The notes under the pieces were generated by a model. That model was not told the origin of the DNA. It worked only from the letters and a program-made list of their open reading frames with translations, and did not search any database. 64,000 bases of DNA from the NCBI RefSeq assembly GCF_037975245.1, contig NC_092574.1, forward strand, positions 21,105,713-21,169,712. Direction: 5' to 3'. The position numbers and the translations under genes were made by a program. This document shows positions 37,501 to 49,930 of this stretch, in pieces. This DNA is from Apostichopus japonicus. Lineage: Eukaryota > Echinodermata > Holothuroidea > Aspidochirotida > Stichopodidae. Within the stretch, counting starts at the first letter, position 1; each line of letters begins with the position of its first letter.

Positions 37501-40500
37501 CTGGCTATAATTCCTATTTTCCCCTTTAAATCCTATTTTACCCACTCTCTCAAACTATACCACTGGCCTACCCTATTAAACTTTCTCCCCTCTACCTTAG
37601 CAGACATAACAAGCACTCCTTACAAGACATAACTTCACAAGCTGCCTACATACCTCAGGCTCAAAGACTTCTAAGAATCGGCAAGTGCTGATTGGCTATA
37701 GGGCTCTCATGCTTACAGTTCAACAGTTAATAACAACTCCCAGTCCTGCTTTAATTCCACTAACAGCCTCTGCAGAGCTTAACCACAAATGTAAACAAAC
37801 ACTGCAGGGATTGGGAGACAAATTAAAGGAGCTTTGGCAAAAAGTGAAGGCTCAGATTTTTTTAAACAATGGGGATTAATTGTAATTAATTAACTTTTGA
37901 CCAAAAATTTTTAGGCATCACCTTATTCATACACAATCCAACAATCATCAGTTCAACTTTGAATATGATCCATCAAAATCTTGAGGAGATTGAGATATTT
38001 GAAAATATTACAAAGAATGACCCCCGATGACCCCCTAAATGACCTTTGACCTCAATTTTCCGAACACCCCTCGTAACTCTCATCCCGAGGAACATTGTGA
38101 CTAAGTTTCATTATAATTGGCCATACACTGTACGAACAGGAGCAATTTGAAAATATAGGGTTGCGGCCCGGGCCACAAAAGACCCCTAGTTGATCTTTGA
38201 TCTCAAATTCATGAACACCCTGAAGGTAAAACTACCATAGCACTATCGTGACAAACCCTCAACATTGTACCATGGAATCTGTAGGAGAAGAAGCATTTTG
38301 CGTATTTCCACAAAATGGCCCATTACGGCCCACAGGTGACCTTTGACCCCAAATTTTGGACCATCTCTGATGGCCCTACACCCAATGGTCCTTGTGTCCA
38401 AGTTTCATGAAATTCCATCAAACACTGTGCGAGTGGGAGCGGTTTTACCAATTGTTGACGGATAGAGTGATAGAGTGATAGAATGATAGAGTGATAGACG
38501 CCGCACTGTAACAATAGCTCACACCAGCATGCTGGTATGAGCTAAAAATGCGGAAGAAAGAAGCAATATAAAGCTCTGACTAACAGTCATCCAAGTTTGG
38601 TTTAACTTACGATAGAGAGAGCTGCACAATGGTCAGACCAAAAATATAGGTTGACATGAGAAGAGAAGTACTTACCCAAAAGCAAAACTGATGACTCATA
38701 ATGACACTGTCCCTCGGTAACAGGGTGCGTCATGGAAACGACTAATACACATGTACTACTCACACTTGAACATTTGTAAAGTGACTCACATATATAGCCG
38801 ATTCACATGCTAGTATATGATTAATATTGTACTGCATTGTTAAAATAATTAACAATATACAGGTAGTTGCTATCATAATATATCAACGTACAGTACTATG
38901 TAATACTATGCATTATTATGGATACTTTATATTATATTATTAAGATATAATATTATTGTATCATACTATGTGAAAATGGGTAATATGCAACAATATTATT
39001 GTGGATGCTTTTTATTATATTATTATGATCTAATATTATTGTACGATACTATGTGAAATGGGTCATACTATATGCAACAATATTATTTTTGTTTGTTTTA
39101 TATAATATTATTAAGATACAATATTATTGTATCATACTATGTGAAAATGGGTTATACTTTATGCAACAATATTATTGTGGATGTCTTATATTTTATTATT
39201 ATGATCCGATATTATTGTATGACACTATATGAAATGGGTAATACTATATGAAACAATATTATTTTGTATGTTTTATATTATATTATTATGATGCAATGAT
39301 ATTGTATGATATTTGTGAAATGGGTAATTCATACTATATGCAACAATATTATTGCTGATGATATATTATTACGATACACCAACATTATTTGAATGATACT
39401 ATGTGAATCGGTTGGCCTGTACGGTGTCTACTGCGCGTGTATCAAAGTCTTGATAAATCGCAAATCATTATTATCGGGACGACAGCTCGGACCAATGAAA
39501 TGTTTCGATACCACAAACAATCAAACTACAGTGAAAACAAGACAAAAATTTTCAAAAACTTTTCTCTTTTTTTCCCCCGACACTTACCATGCCAATCTTG
39601 GAAATGTCGTTGAAAGATAGGTCGACCGAAGAGAGTACTTCGGGTTGGAATAACATATTAGCTATGATGTCGCTGAGACCATTCAAGTCTGTCAAGGTGT
39701 TGTTATTAAATTTTATCGCCGTTGTACATATCTTCCCTTCCCCCGTCTTCTTCACCTTCTTCTTTCCTTCTCTCGGATTCTCATCTTGTACATCTGGTAC
39801 GAAAAGAAAAAATTGTATCTGGGATAAAAACACTGAGTTAGTTGCATACAATGTTAACTTAAAATCTTTCCTAAATTCATGAATTTAGCAGAAAAGTACT
39901 TCCAAAGTTTATCATACTGTATGCATACAGTCTCGATATGAAATCAAGCATATCCCCCTCCTCTCCCCCTTCTCCTCTCCCCCTCCTCCTCTTCCCCTCC
40001 TCCTCTCCCCCTCCTCCTCTCCCCCTCCTCCTCCTCTCCCCCTCCTCCTCTCCCCCTCCTCCTCTAACGGATGATCAAAGAAACAGCAAAATAAGCTAAA
40101 ACCGATGTTTATTACAAATTGCTATGTATAGAATCCACTGACATCATGTCTGCAAAAACATAAAATTAGAACAGGTGAAGGTATCAAAGTTTTGAGAGCT
40201 TGATGTTTTCCCTATCAAACACAACGTTATGATGATTGGGAACGGAAGAAAAAAAATATATACTGTCTGTTTCCTTTTTAATTACTTTGGGCTATACATA
40301 GTTTTAAAACGTTTATATAAATCTGTATCTTTATTAATCTCTGTAAAGTCATTGAAAAATAAATCTAATGAAGAGTCTATCATCAGCTCTATGACTTTTC
40401 TTAATTCTTGACACTATTCAAGATACTGTAGTTAAGATGTGCATGTATACATATTTCAACTAACCAGTTTCATCAATAAACCAACCAAAAATATATATTT

Positions 40501-43500
40501 ATATACCACAGTACATAAAAAGATATCTCAAAGCGCTTTTTTCCTGGAACTATATTAAAATCTTAAGAAGTACAAATATAAGATACATAGAGAGATAATT
40601 ATATAAAAGCAAAATCAGAATATAACTCTATGAACCAACCAATAAATTAATGAAACTAATTATATAAACGAGGTTGAGACAAAATAAATACAAGATCAGT
40701 TTTTTTTCTTCAGATCAAAAGATGAGTTTTAGTTTTTAAAATGAAGTAATGGATCTAGTTGCCTTCAGTAGTTACTTTGCCACCAAATGAAATTGTCATC
40801 TTCACTCTTGTCTTGTGGTATATTAGTCTTTTGCTCAGATAAGAAATTCACTTGATGGCCTCCACATCTACAGCTCACCACGCGTTACAATATCCTATGG
40901 AGTACGGTAGCTGCAAGTACAGGTTTGTACTCCGACCTTCACGAGATCCCCAACGTATATATATAACTTTACATAAGATTCTAACCCTGCACTCGTCCTC
41001 ATGACATCAAAATTATCAGTAACAATTATGTCTCTTATTAAAGAGGAAACCACCTTCGGGGGAATGGGTACAGGTTTGAGGCCTCCAGATATTTTTCAGA
41101 AGGGTTTCTTAATTACTTGTATTAGTACCATACAGTAGAGAGAAAGAGAGAGAAAGAACATGGAAAGAAAGAACGAAAGCAACACCCAAAATGCCCACTA
41201 TAGCTGCACTTGAAATCACCCAGGTGCACTTGTATAGGAATTCCTCTGATTTATCGTCACTTCACATACATCGTGATGGGAATTTAATTGAATATGAGTG
41301 GTGGTAGTCCAAGGAGTGATGGGACTTCGAGATGCTGCACGGAAAGCTGTTCGATGGAATGCCAAGGATTTCTGAGTGAGCTCTTCAGACCACTGACACC
41401 ATTATTTGTGCATAATAGTTAATTTACAAAAAAAAGGCAGAAACAAAAGAGAATGCCTGCCGATGAACTCCGGGCGGTTTTTAGTCTCCCAGATGAGAAT
41501 TCTACCAAAACAATTCCGAGACACCTCTAGATGAGATGGTATTTACCCGTTAAGTCGTTTTTCGGGGGGGGGGGGGATGTTTAATGACACGTGGTGGAAA
41601 TAAAAAAAAATATGCTTTTCATCAAGTGTTTTTGAAAACTGCCATTCGCATACACTTGCTCCCTCAGCTGTTGATTGAAACAAACAAAAGAGATCTTCTT
41701 TAACCTTACACTTCACGACTACATCGCAGCGAGCGTCCAGGTTTCGCTCGAGGAAAGCTTCCAGCGAGTACACCGCATCATTAACTTGGGAGAACCTACA
41801 GATATAAGTTCCAATCAGCAGTCGAAGATTCGTGCGGGAGTTAAAAAAAATCGCAATCAATGAGAGGGTTTGAGTTAAAGATTGGCAGAGAGAGTGTCTC
41901 CTTGAAATCTAGAAGAGCCCCAGAAGCATGAAACAATAAACTTGTTCGTTTCTGCGAGCATTACTTCCACATTGCGGGATAAATGTCATTTTACCAGCGT
42001 TAGACTCTCACTATGATTACAACACTTCAACGGGTTCTTCGTGAAAACATGTCACTAACACTGCAAACGAACGGTTTCTGGTGGCGTATGGTTGACAGAT
42101 CGCTGTCATGCAATACTTGTTGCTGGAAAATATACAACCTGCTTGGCAAAAAAGCAGATATACAGTAATAAAAAATTGCATTCTGAATGTATACTCTCTA
42201 TATAGTTATCTTGTGGTTTTTTTTCCCATGAGTAATAAACACATTCATCGAGTGGTGCCTGTCCGGAATGTTACCACATTTATATCTCACTGTAGTAGAG
42301 TGTAGTCATTTTGATTGGTAACAAGTTATCCAATCTTCTTCATATAATGAGTTCTGAGTTACTATTACCTCTCCCAACAGAAGTATCTTGTTACCAATAT
42401 GTATACCTTAAAAATCCTTTTATCTACCCCTTTCTCCCTAAGCACCACCCTCTTCTCCCTGCCCCACCCCCATCCTCCCCCACCCCTATCCACCTAAAAT
42501 GACTGACTGGTCATTTTTTATGTTCCTCATCCAACCTTTGTTTTAGTTGAATATAATGTGCTACGGAATACATTCCATTCAAAAATACTCCTCCTATGGC
42601 CATCTTTGAGATCGAGATCACAAATGCTTTCAAATCGGTTACTTTTCAAGTTAAGATGCGTTGAAGCATTTTACCTCTGGCCATGATAGGCAACAAAACA
42701 TCTCATATTACACAGGAGGATCATCTTTTAACATTTTTACACTCAAAGGGGGAAAGAAAGCAAAACCACAAGCCTTTTAACTGTATATGCAGCACTACTA
42801 CTGTACCATGCCTATAGTTACTATTGTATCAAGTTACAGTATGCATAAAAACAACAAACCTACTACAAAGTTCTGAATTAATAGCTCAATACTGATCTGA
42901 TGTTAACTCCAAGCTGCATTTACATTACAAATTTAACCTGGAGTGCAGGGTCTGATCCTTCCCTCCCCCCCCCTCTCCCAAGCCCCCTCCATTCTAGTCT
43001 ATATGACAGGTTCTGATCCACATTTACTTTAACACAAATTGAACCCTGCAATTATTCTCAATTGTACAGAGCATTATTCTGTAGTGTTAGAACAGATGTT
43101 GTCATTATCTTGAGAAAAAAAAAAACTGCCCTACAGTTTTGATATTATTATCAGAAGCCTGTGCCTTATAAACTCATTTGCAACATCCTCTGATTTTGTC
43201 ATCGAGTGAATTTGGCATCATCATTCGCAGATGACTAATTACCTGTCTAGGATTAGATGTTTACAGCAGATGCACATCTACAGTAGTTAATAAACAACTT
43301 GAGAAGAAAAATGCAGAAATACAACAATTTAACCAAAAAAAGGAAGAGAAAGTTAATCAGATCCAGCAAGGATGGAGCTACGGTATTAGAAATTTATAAA
43401 GCAAACTGTTCCTTGCTGACATTGAGGCTTCAGGCAGGACTCCATCCAGCCAGCCATCTATTGAACAACAAGACAACTGGCCAAAAAATGATCAAAAAAA

Positions 43501-46500
43501 ATAAACAAGGTAAAACTAAGCTGGGAGATAAACTCAAACAGCAATACAGAATTAAGTTATGTGGTCTCGCATCACAAAACACTATGCAAATAGTTGTACA
43601 ATAACTTAGAGAAAAGATAGGTAGCATTCTTTGTATGTGTACTGGATCCAAAGGTTTTTGTTTTCTAAGACACCAATTTAGTAGCCTCCAAAACTGTGAA
43701 ACAAACTTTGTACACTAAATTATTCCTTCAACTTTAGGTTGCCGTAAATTTGTAGGAGGGTATGGAATTTGAATTTTTTAAGCGAAGATTGTGAACACAG
43801 TGCGAAAGAGAACTCACATTTCATTCTGACGTTAATTTACTTAATTGGCTAATTTATCTGATTGAAAGGCTAAGAAAGATGCGTCCATTTGCAAGCTGCA
43901 CTCTCAATCACATAAAATCTTATACCCCTCCCCCCACCCCCCCCCCTCCTAAGCTGTGATATTTGACACCCAGCTTTTGAATTTACCTAATTGAAATAGT
44001 ATTTCTGATTACCAGTGAAGAGTCTATGTTGACAGTGATTCGCACTGAAATGAAATTCCTTATATTGATGGGAGCACTTCTGCCTTTGAGAGCATCTAGG
44101 GTATCAGAAAAGTTCTCTTCTGTGATTTTGTCTAACAGGGATTTCGAAAGAAAACTGCACTATACAGTAGGTCAGAAAATTATAAGGTGAGGAAATTTTT
44201 TTAAGCCTTGCATTGATGGGTTGTAGCAAAATTGACAATCAAATGTTTCCTGCATGTCCTGTCAAACACATTACACTTAGTTTGGGTGAGTGAGCTTTAA
44301 CATTACATCAATTCATCATTTTTAATTTGTTTTTTTTTGGGGGGGGGGGAGGGTTGGGACAGTAAGTATTGTGAAGGTCAGTGAGATTGGTCAGTGACAT
44401 GATGTCCCTTTATTGTAGATGGATGAACAATCAATGTTATATCTAAATCAACAGACCTTGTCGAAACACATGTTTCTCAGATAATATGCCTCTGAGGGGT
44501 ACTACATAGTAAAATAAAACTCACAAAACACTTTGAAATGAACCAAATGGAGCAATATTTCACACTCACGGGACTAAAACACTACGGACAGTACCTTTTG
44601 TCATGGAGAACCCATGTAGTAATCAAGCCTGAAGTAGTTTGGAAATGTCAAACAGAAACATCCGCAAACATTAAGTTATTTATTGTTGCAGTAAAGATGC
44701 AGAAGAGTCAATAAAACTCTTCCTCTAAAAGCATTTTGATGGACAATATGCCAAGTCTAGCCTCAAAATGCCTCATTATGATGCTTGCCTTCTGTAACTA
44801 GTAAACCACTAATGAAGTCACCTCTTAGACAAACTAAAGAGGTTCTGCTCTAATGTTTAAAGATTAAAATGCAAAAATCTGAAAAGGCTCACTGTATGAA
44901 AGGCAACAGATAGCATGATCTCTCCATGGCGGTAAGTTTATTTCGTCTTTAACAAAGGGTTACGACTTAGTTATATATTCCCTGCGGCCGGAAATTTCAC
45001 ATGTGTATACTGTACATACATGTGTATTTAGCATACACAAGTTTTGTAACATTTGCAAGTGCCTAAAATCTACTCTAAAATCAATTCTTTCAAGTACTTC
45101 CTTTAAGAATGTATGTGAACATTTGGTATATTGAAAAAGACAAACTTGTGATTTGGAAATCGTTGCATGGAAAGATTGACATACCAAGCACAAGACATCT
45201 CAACAAAAGTATTAGGTTAGATCTGATTAGTTGTGGAATTAGTACAATAATACATTACAGTCTGATCACTAAAATAGTTTCTGATACAATGGTAACATAT
45301 CTAGACCTAATACATGTTGCAGTGTTGGACCTTAAGTGTACCTTGCTGACATAACTGATCCATGATTTGTGTAGACGATTTTACACAAGTTCGACAAAAA
45401 AACAAGCTCAGAGGCATCGGGATTCCTTGCCATAAATTTGTCCTACGTCATAACGAAACCTTCAGAGATTTCCAGCTCCCTATCTAGACCATTGTAGAGG
45501 TATATATCTTGTATTTGCAGGGAATAAGTTAAGCAATTTGGAAGTAGCTTTTAGTGTTTCAAAACAATTTGACCCAACTTTCTTAGTACTTCTCAAGTTA
45601 AGATAAATCAACATCAATTAGTTGACTACTATACAATGTCTTTAACGAGCTTCTCAGATTCCGGACGTAAAACAATTCAACATTCTTCTTAATCTGTCTC
45701 ACACGTGCCAGTGCAAGATAAAACAAGTAAAACTGATACACATACTTTGCACCTTGAGCACTCTGCAGAGTGGACATGTGCACATTATAAATCCTTTTCT
45801 TATTATTATTATTATTTTTTATTATTATTACTATATTATAGGATAGAATTATTTCTGCATTCAAAGTTCTGTTTTTCATCCATCTTCTGACGAACATTTC
45901 CCGTGAACGTCTGCCTGGGGAACTCAACGCAACATTACCAACATTACGCAGTTTATTAAGACCTTGTGCTCATGAATTTTCATGATGTCATTTATTACTC
46001 CATTTCTTTAAAGCATGTGGCTTTATTTTCTACTTGCAAAGATTTCATGAAAGTTGAAAATATCAAAAGTGCCGTAACTTATAGCCATAATCCATCTAGA
46101 CAATTTACAAAAAGGCTCCGATGCTTTTTCAGACACTCAGACGTCACAACAAAAACAGCTGAGATTTCCAGCTCCCTTGGCTATTGTAGAGGAATATTTA
46201 TGATTTGTAAAAATCACTTGTGGACACCAACGTACTACTATTTCACTGACTGATTACAAGTATCAGTTTGCAGCTCTGTTGTAAAAAGTTTTCAGATCCG
46301 ACTAAATAATTCTTTCTGCCTAGAATACAGTCACATATAGTCGTACAGTACTGTCAAGTCATGGATATGCTCTTCACCGAAAATTGTGCTTACAAATCTG
46401 CCACCAACCCTCTTAACACTTGATGAATTAACGAACGCTACATGGCATTATTTAATACATTTTGAAATATTTTGACAACCTACTGCCAAAGCCACTTTCA

Positions 46501-48045
46501 ATATTATGGTATATATATCACATAGAAATTGGTTTCATCTTCATTTGAGAACACTTGCAATCATCAAGATAATCTTTAACACTTTTTGCTCATATTGGGC
46601 CTGACCACAGCCAGGTCGTTCCTCTGGACAACATATGATGCACAGGAGAACAATATATTGTGTGTTTTTGAACAGCTACTCATCTGTGATGTTGAACAGA
46701 TTTCATCATCTGACTTATAATGCTCAAGGTTATCTCAGACCTGTTGTACAGTTAAGTGCTTTATATTCTCTGCCTTCACAAACTGAACTTAACCAACATC
46801 TGTTCACCAAAAGCAATGTTAGTGACCCAGAACTCAGCAAGGGATATCTATACCAAGAGAGAGATTTACCAAAGATAGGGCTCATTGAGTTAGATGTTTT
46901 ACAAAGTTTTTAAGACTTTGACTACTTCTGACCTCAAATGACCTCCACAAAAACTAGTAGAAAGCTAGTATGCATGTAAGTGGCATCTATCACTCAACTA
47001 CAAGATTAAAAAAAGGTTTAATTGCTGATTAAATGTGTTTACAAGGTTTTCATATCTTGGACACTCGAATGACCAATGTTGACATCCACCAAAACTTTTA
47101 AGTAGTTAAGAACTCAATAACGGACATCTACAGCATGAAGTTTATTCATGCACAACACATGTGGTGAGCTATCATGTTTTAAATCCATGGTACCATACAC
47201 ACACACGCACACACATGTACAATGTTGTCTTTGCCTGCTTTGTAGAATACTATCAATCTGACATTAGTTTTCAGCCTCAACAAGTCCATCTGTTCAAAAC
47301 CATGAATAATAACAAATAAAAAAAGTCCCTGCAGACTTATATGAATTCAGTCTCTTGTGTTGAAGATGCTTCCCAAGTCACAATAAATGAGCTAAAGAAG
47401 ACAGAGTTCAACACTCACCATCTGTAGTCTCCTCACCAACCATTGAATAAAAAAGTAAAGGTGACAGCACTTAACATTCACCCCTGATTTTGGCAGTAAA
47501 ACAATGAAGTCAGCATACTACAGTACATACTTGATGATTCATATAAATTTAGTGGCTTACCTCAGTCAGTCATTGTTACTTTCAATATTACACAAGGTAC
47601 TGAAAAGAACATGCATTTATACCTATTAATTTTCCAATATACTTGTTACAGCTTCACTATCATACTATTGACCAGTATGATTTACATATCTCGTATACCA
47701 GGTATTGGTACACCAGCAGAGCTTTCTCGTGACTGAAAGTAAGAATGGTCACTTTTTTTACTTCCAAACTTTACTTGGAAACATATCAAGAAATGAAAAG
47801 CAGTACATGATTAAATGATGTCGCAAAAGACTCTTATAAAAGAAGACATTTAACAATCATTAAAAAATAACTTTAAAACTTTAAAACCATGTAAATTACG
47901 GATTTCATTACTTTCAAATTATATAAGGAAATTAACTACCTGTGAATGATGTGAGCGATTTAAATGAGAAGTCAAGTGGTGGTCCATACTCATTCCGTGC
48001 ATCGATGGACGGACATATATCCTCTGACGTAGGTTTCATAGTCAT
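31281..48045 (-). CDS. LRRC51: LRRC51, leucine-rich repeat protein 51 (three coding exons)
   Basis: Coding exons on the minus strand are 48045-47940, 39793-39588 and 31577-31281. Junctions are CACAG|GTAGTT, ACCAG|ATG, ATG|GTAAGTG and CCTCAG|GAAATC. The phases fit and give 609 nt, 202 residues plus stop. Human LRRC51 is about 190 residues. Recognisable blocks, compared with the human protein from memory, are PPLDFSFKSL near the N terminus, a FNNNTLTDLNGL repeat, VDLSFNDI, LYLHGN, LTLHGNP, GYRQYVLSKLPGLKNLDFS and VTKADR, followed by a Lys/Arg-rich tail. No signal peptide or membrane segment is seen, so a soluble intracellular scaffold is expected; the molecular role is poorly known. The gene is divergent to the NuMA-like gene. 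Introns of about 8.1 and 8.0 kb are filled with repeats. Confidence 0.93.
31754..32009. repeat. Two-copy tandem repeat, 128-bp unit, in LRRC51 intron 2
   Basis: Copies 31754-31881 and 31882-32009 share CAACCTTGAGGAAAGGTTTG, CCAGAGAACACATGTGAA and TTGACAGTATTACAAGAAT with few differences. Confidence 0.9.
32010..36219. other. LRRC51 intron 2, no further feature recognised
   Basis: The stretch is intronic relative to LRRC51. I see no nested gene or recognisable transposon. Confidence 0.55.
36220..38545. repeat. 1.15-kb tandem duplication (two copies) in LRRC51 intron 2
   Basis: Copy 1 is 36220-37370 and copy 2 is 37371-38545, directly abutting, period 1151 bp, differing by scattered substitutions and small indels. 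Each starts CTAGAGCACCAATGGTGCAG with AGCTCATACC shortly inside, and ends GGTATGAGCTAA, so the inner ends are inverted. The right half of each holds degenerate TGACCTTTGACC(T/C)C monomers. A 64-codon frame occurs in both copies (36526 and 37685) but resembles nothing known. A GATAGAGT tetramer-like expansion distinguishes copy 2. It looks like a repeat-element unit duplicated in place. Confidence 0.93.
38904..39400. repeat. AT-rich tandem array, about 88-bp unit, in LRRC51 intron 2
   Basis: About six units contain TGCAACAATATTATT, TTATATTATATTATTA, ATTATTGTATGATACTATG and TGAAATGGGTAATACT. Anchors are near 38987, 39073, 39161, 39249 and 39339. Confidence 0.85.
39588..39793 (-). CDS. LRRC51: LRRC51 coding exon 2
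   Basis: The acceptor TACCAG leads into ATGTACAAG and the donor is ATG|GTAAGTG. It encodes DVQDENPREGKKKVKK and then the first LRRs with FNNNTLTDLNGL and VDLSFNDI. It enters in phase 1 and leaves in phase 0. Confidence 0.92.
39953..40066. repeat. Polypyrimidine minisatellite CTCCTCCTCTCCCC
   Basis: About eight imperfect 12-15 bp units, just upstream of LRRC51 exon 2 in the direction of transcription. On the transcribed minus strand it is purine-rich. Confidence 0.9.
40070..46840. other. LRRC51 intron 1, mostly featureless
   Basis: No nested gene is supported. Two degraded copies of a dispersed sequence containing GAGATTTCCAGCTCCCT and ATTGTAGAGG lie at about 45464 and 46157. G or C runs occur near 41563, 42965, 43927 and 44339. 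Confidence 0.5.
41543..41860 (-). CDS. Unassigned exon-like open frame inside LRRC51 intron 1
   Basis: A minus-strand frame of 105 codons includes SQVNDAVYSLEAFLERNL and CDVVVKCKVKEDLF, with a composition more protein-like than its surroundings. A possible acceptor TATATCTGTAG lies just upstream of GTTCTCCC (near 41803). No good donor follows and the tail runs into poly(G). It is not needed for LRRC51, whose exons already join collinearly with the vertebrate protein. It may be a decayed exon or retrocopy fragment. I recognise no family. Confidence 0.2.
   Translation of the reverse strand: MIAIFFNSRTNLRLLIGTYICRFSQVNDAVYSLEAFLERNLDARCDVVVKCKVKEDLFCLFQSTAEGASVCEWQFSKTLDEKHIFFYFHHVSLNIPPPPEKRLNG
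46900..47125 (+). repeat. Two degenerate TGACCTCAAATGACC monomers
   Basis: TTCTGACCTCAAATGACCTCCACAAAAACTAG near 46926 and CGAATGACC-AATGTTGACATCCACCAAAAC near 47064 match the start of the 140-bp monomer seen at 25.2-26.1 kb. Confidence 0.5.
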
Positions 48046-48086
48046 CGTACAACCGTAAATTTTGTTAAGCAGTATCTTTCATGGAC
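47940..48086 (-). CDS. LRRC51: LRRC51 exon with start codon and 5' leader
   Basis: The exon starts after the acceptor TTTTTACAG (G at 48086), carries a 41-nt leader, and has ATG at 48045-48043. A second in-frame ATG lies two codons on. It encodes MTMKPTSEDICPSIDAR and then NEYGPPLDFSFKSL, ending at donor CACAG|GTAGTT. The leader contains a short upstream ORF, ATG at 48082 to TAA at 48065 (six codons with the stop), which could dampen translation. The acceptor implies an untranslated first exon further upstream. Confidence 0.85.
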
Positions 48087-48089
48087 CTG

Positions 48090-49930
48090 TAAAAATGAAA
48101 TATTCAAGCTTTTAATTGCCATTTACTACCAGACTTCTGCAAATACGGTAATTTGCCACTGCCAAGTAGGATTTGGCTTGATGGCATAATAATGGTTGAC
48201 ATAATCTGTTTGAAAAACACTTCAGAATATGACTTATTTACTCTATGGTCAGTTACATGGGGCTTGTGTATTTTCAGGACAGATGTGCTCTGCTTATTTC
48301 CATGTTTGGTATTACTGTCCTTTTTGACATTTGTGTTATTCTACACAGACTATATAAAGCCCCGGTAATTGCCAAATTTACTTGATAGAACCATTTCATG
48401 TTTATAAAAATCAAGTATATATAAATCAGAGCGACTTAACTTGACCAACCCAGTTTGACTGTTTACAGTAGGTAAGATGCATTGGCTAGATACAAATATT
48501 TTCCTCTGGATGGCTTGATGAATCTCTCAGTTCACACTGTCACAGATTGTGAATAAGCAAGAGTGCATATATTCAACCGACAATCGGGTAAATAGTCCTA
48601 CAGTAGCAGCAACCTTCTCTTTTTGTTTTATGGAATCATGGTGAGGATGGCTGATTTTTTTCATGAAAGCTGATATTAAGACCAAAAAAAAAAGAATAGG
48701 CCTAAGGGTGGAATCAGGTACCACTAACAGTAAAGTAGAAGCCTACTTTAGGTTTGACGGAGGTTAACAGGTTTAACTACCAAGGACAAGTCTAGGACGA
48801 CAAATTTGTTAGATCTCGTTGGAAAACCATGTCTTTAAATCAGCCTAGCCTATGGGGGTAGCCTATTACTAGTATTAGTAACACTGCCTTTAGACTAACT
48901 TTGAAAACATAAACCGTGAACTGCTTAACAGTTTACAAATGGAACCGACAACGAACCTTACGACATGTATGAGAACAACAGTTCAAATATTACCGCATCT
49001 AACTTTGTTTTACAATCTCAGCATGAAATTCAATGATTATAAGTATCTAACCTGTTTCCGTTTGCACCGAGAAAAAAAGTCCTCATTTCCTTTGACTTGT
49101 GTACACGGCCATCTTTGTTGTTGTTGGAGATACATGAATATGTATATATCTATCGCAGGCTACAGTTGCCCTACTCTGATTGGTCTATTCTTAATCTTAA
49201 CTTTACCAACCGCAAAATTTGGAATTGGATTGAGATAGCTGCAACACTGCTAACAGTAAAGGGTTAATTTGAAGGTCTTAAAACAAAAGTAGTAGACTTC
49301 TCCGAAGGAGATATTTCTTCTGTTACCTTATCGCAATCATGAACTAGATAGAGCCAGTTTTTTTGGTAAGGCCGACTTTGAATTTGACGTTTTCATTCAA
49401 TATCATGTATGAATACTGTTACGTTAGACTAAGCTGACGTTAGGCGTAACACATACTAACGTACGAAGCCTAGGCTAACGAATTCGACCGTCTTGAACGT
49501 CAGGCATTATAGTACTAGTACTAGCCTAACTTTGTGTAACTTGTTATTGCGAAATTGTTATTGACTGCATGATAAGTAACGTTCGCTGTCATTGATTGCC
49601 TAAGCTAATGCAAGTTATATTTATGCAATTAAACCATAGCACACTTTCTAACAGATGCTCACACTGGCCTTAGAACTAGGGCGGCTATGAAAATTGTATA
49701 CTGCAACTTTAGCCTATTCGGCTAGGCTATGCATTCATAAGCATACTTCTTAAGCATGGCAGTAACATTGTTCATAGGCTATAAAAAATTAGCCTAAGGT
49801 TGGTCACCCCAGGATAGTGTTGTGCTAAGTAACAGTAGGATTGTACACAACAGTTTCACAATGCAAAGCATATTAACTTTTTAACAATGATATCTTTTAT
49901 TTTGTTTTTGGACGACTGGTTAAGTTTTAC
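48090..49930. promoter_or_regulatory. Divergent intergenic region, probable LRRC51 promoter
   Basis: This is part of the 2.9-kb interval between the divergent genes. At 49106-49117 the minus strand reads CAAAGATGGCCG, close to the YY1-type motif found just inside first exons, in the orientation expected for LRRC51. The untranslated first exons are not located. No TATA element can be distinguished from background. Confidence 0.3.
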
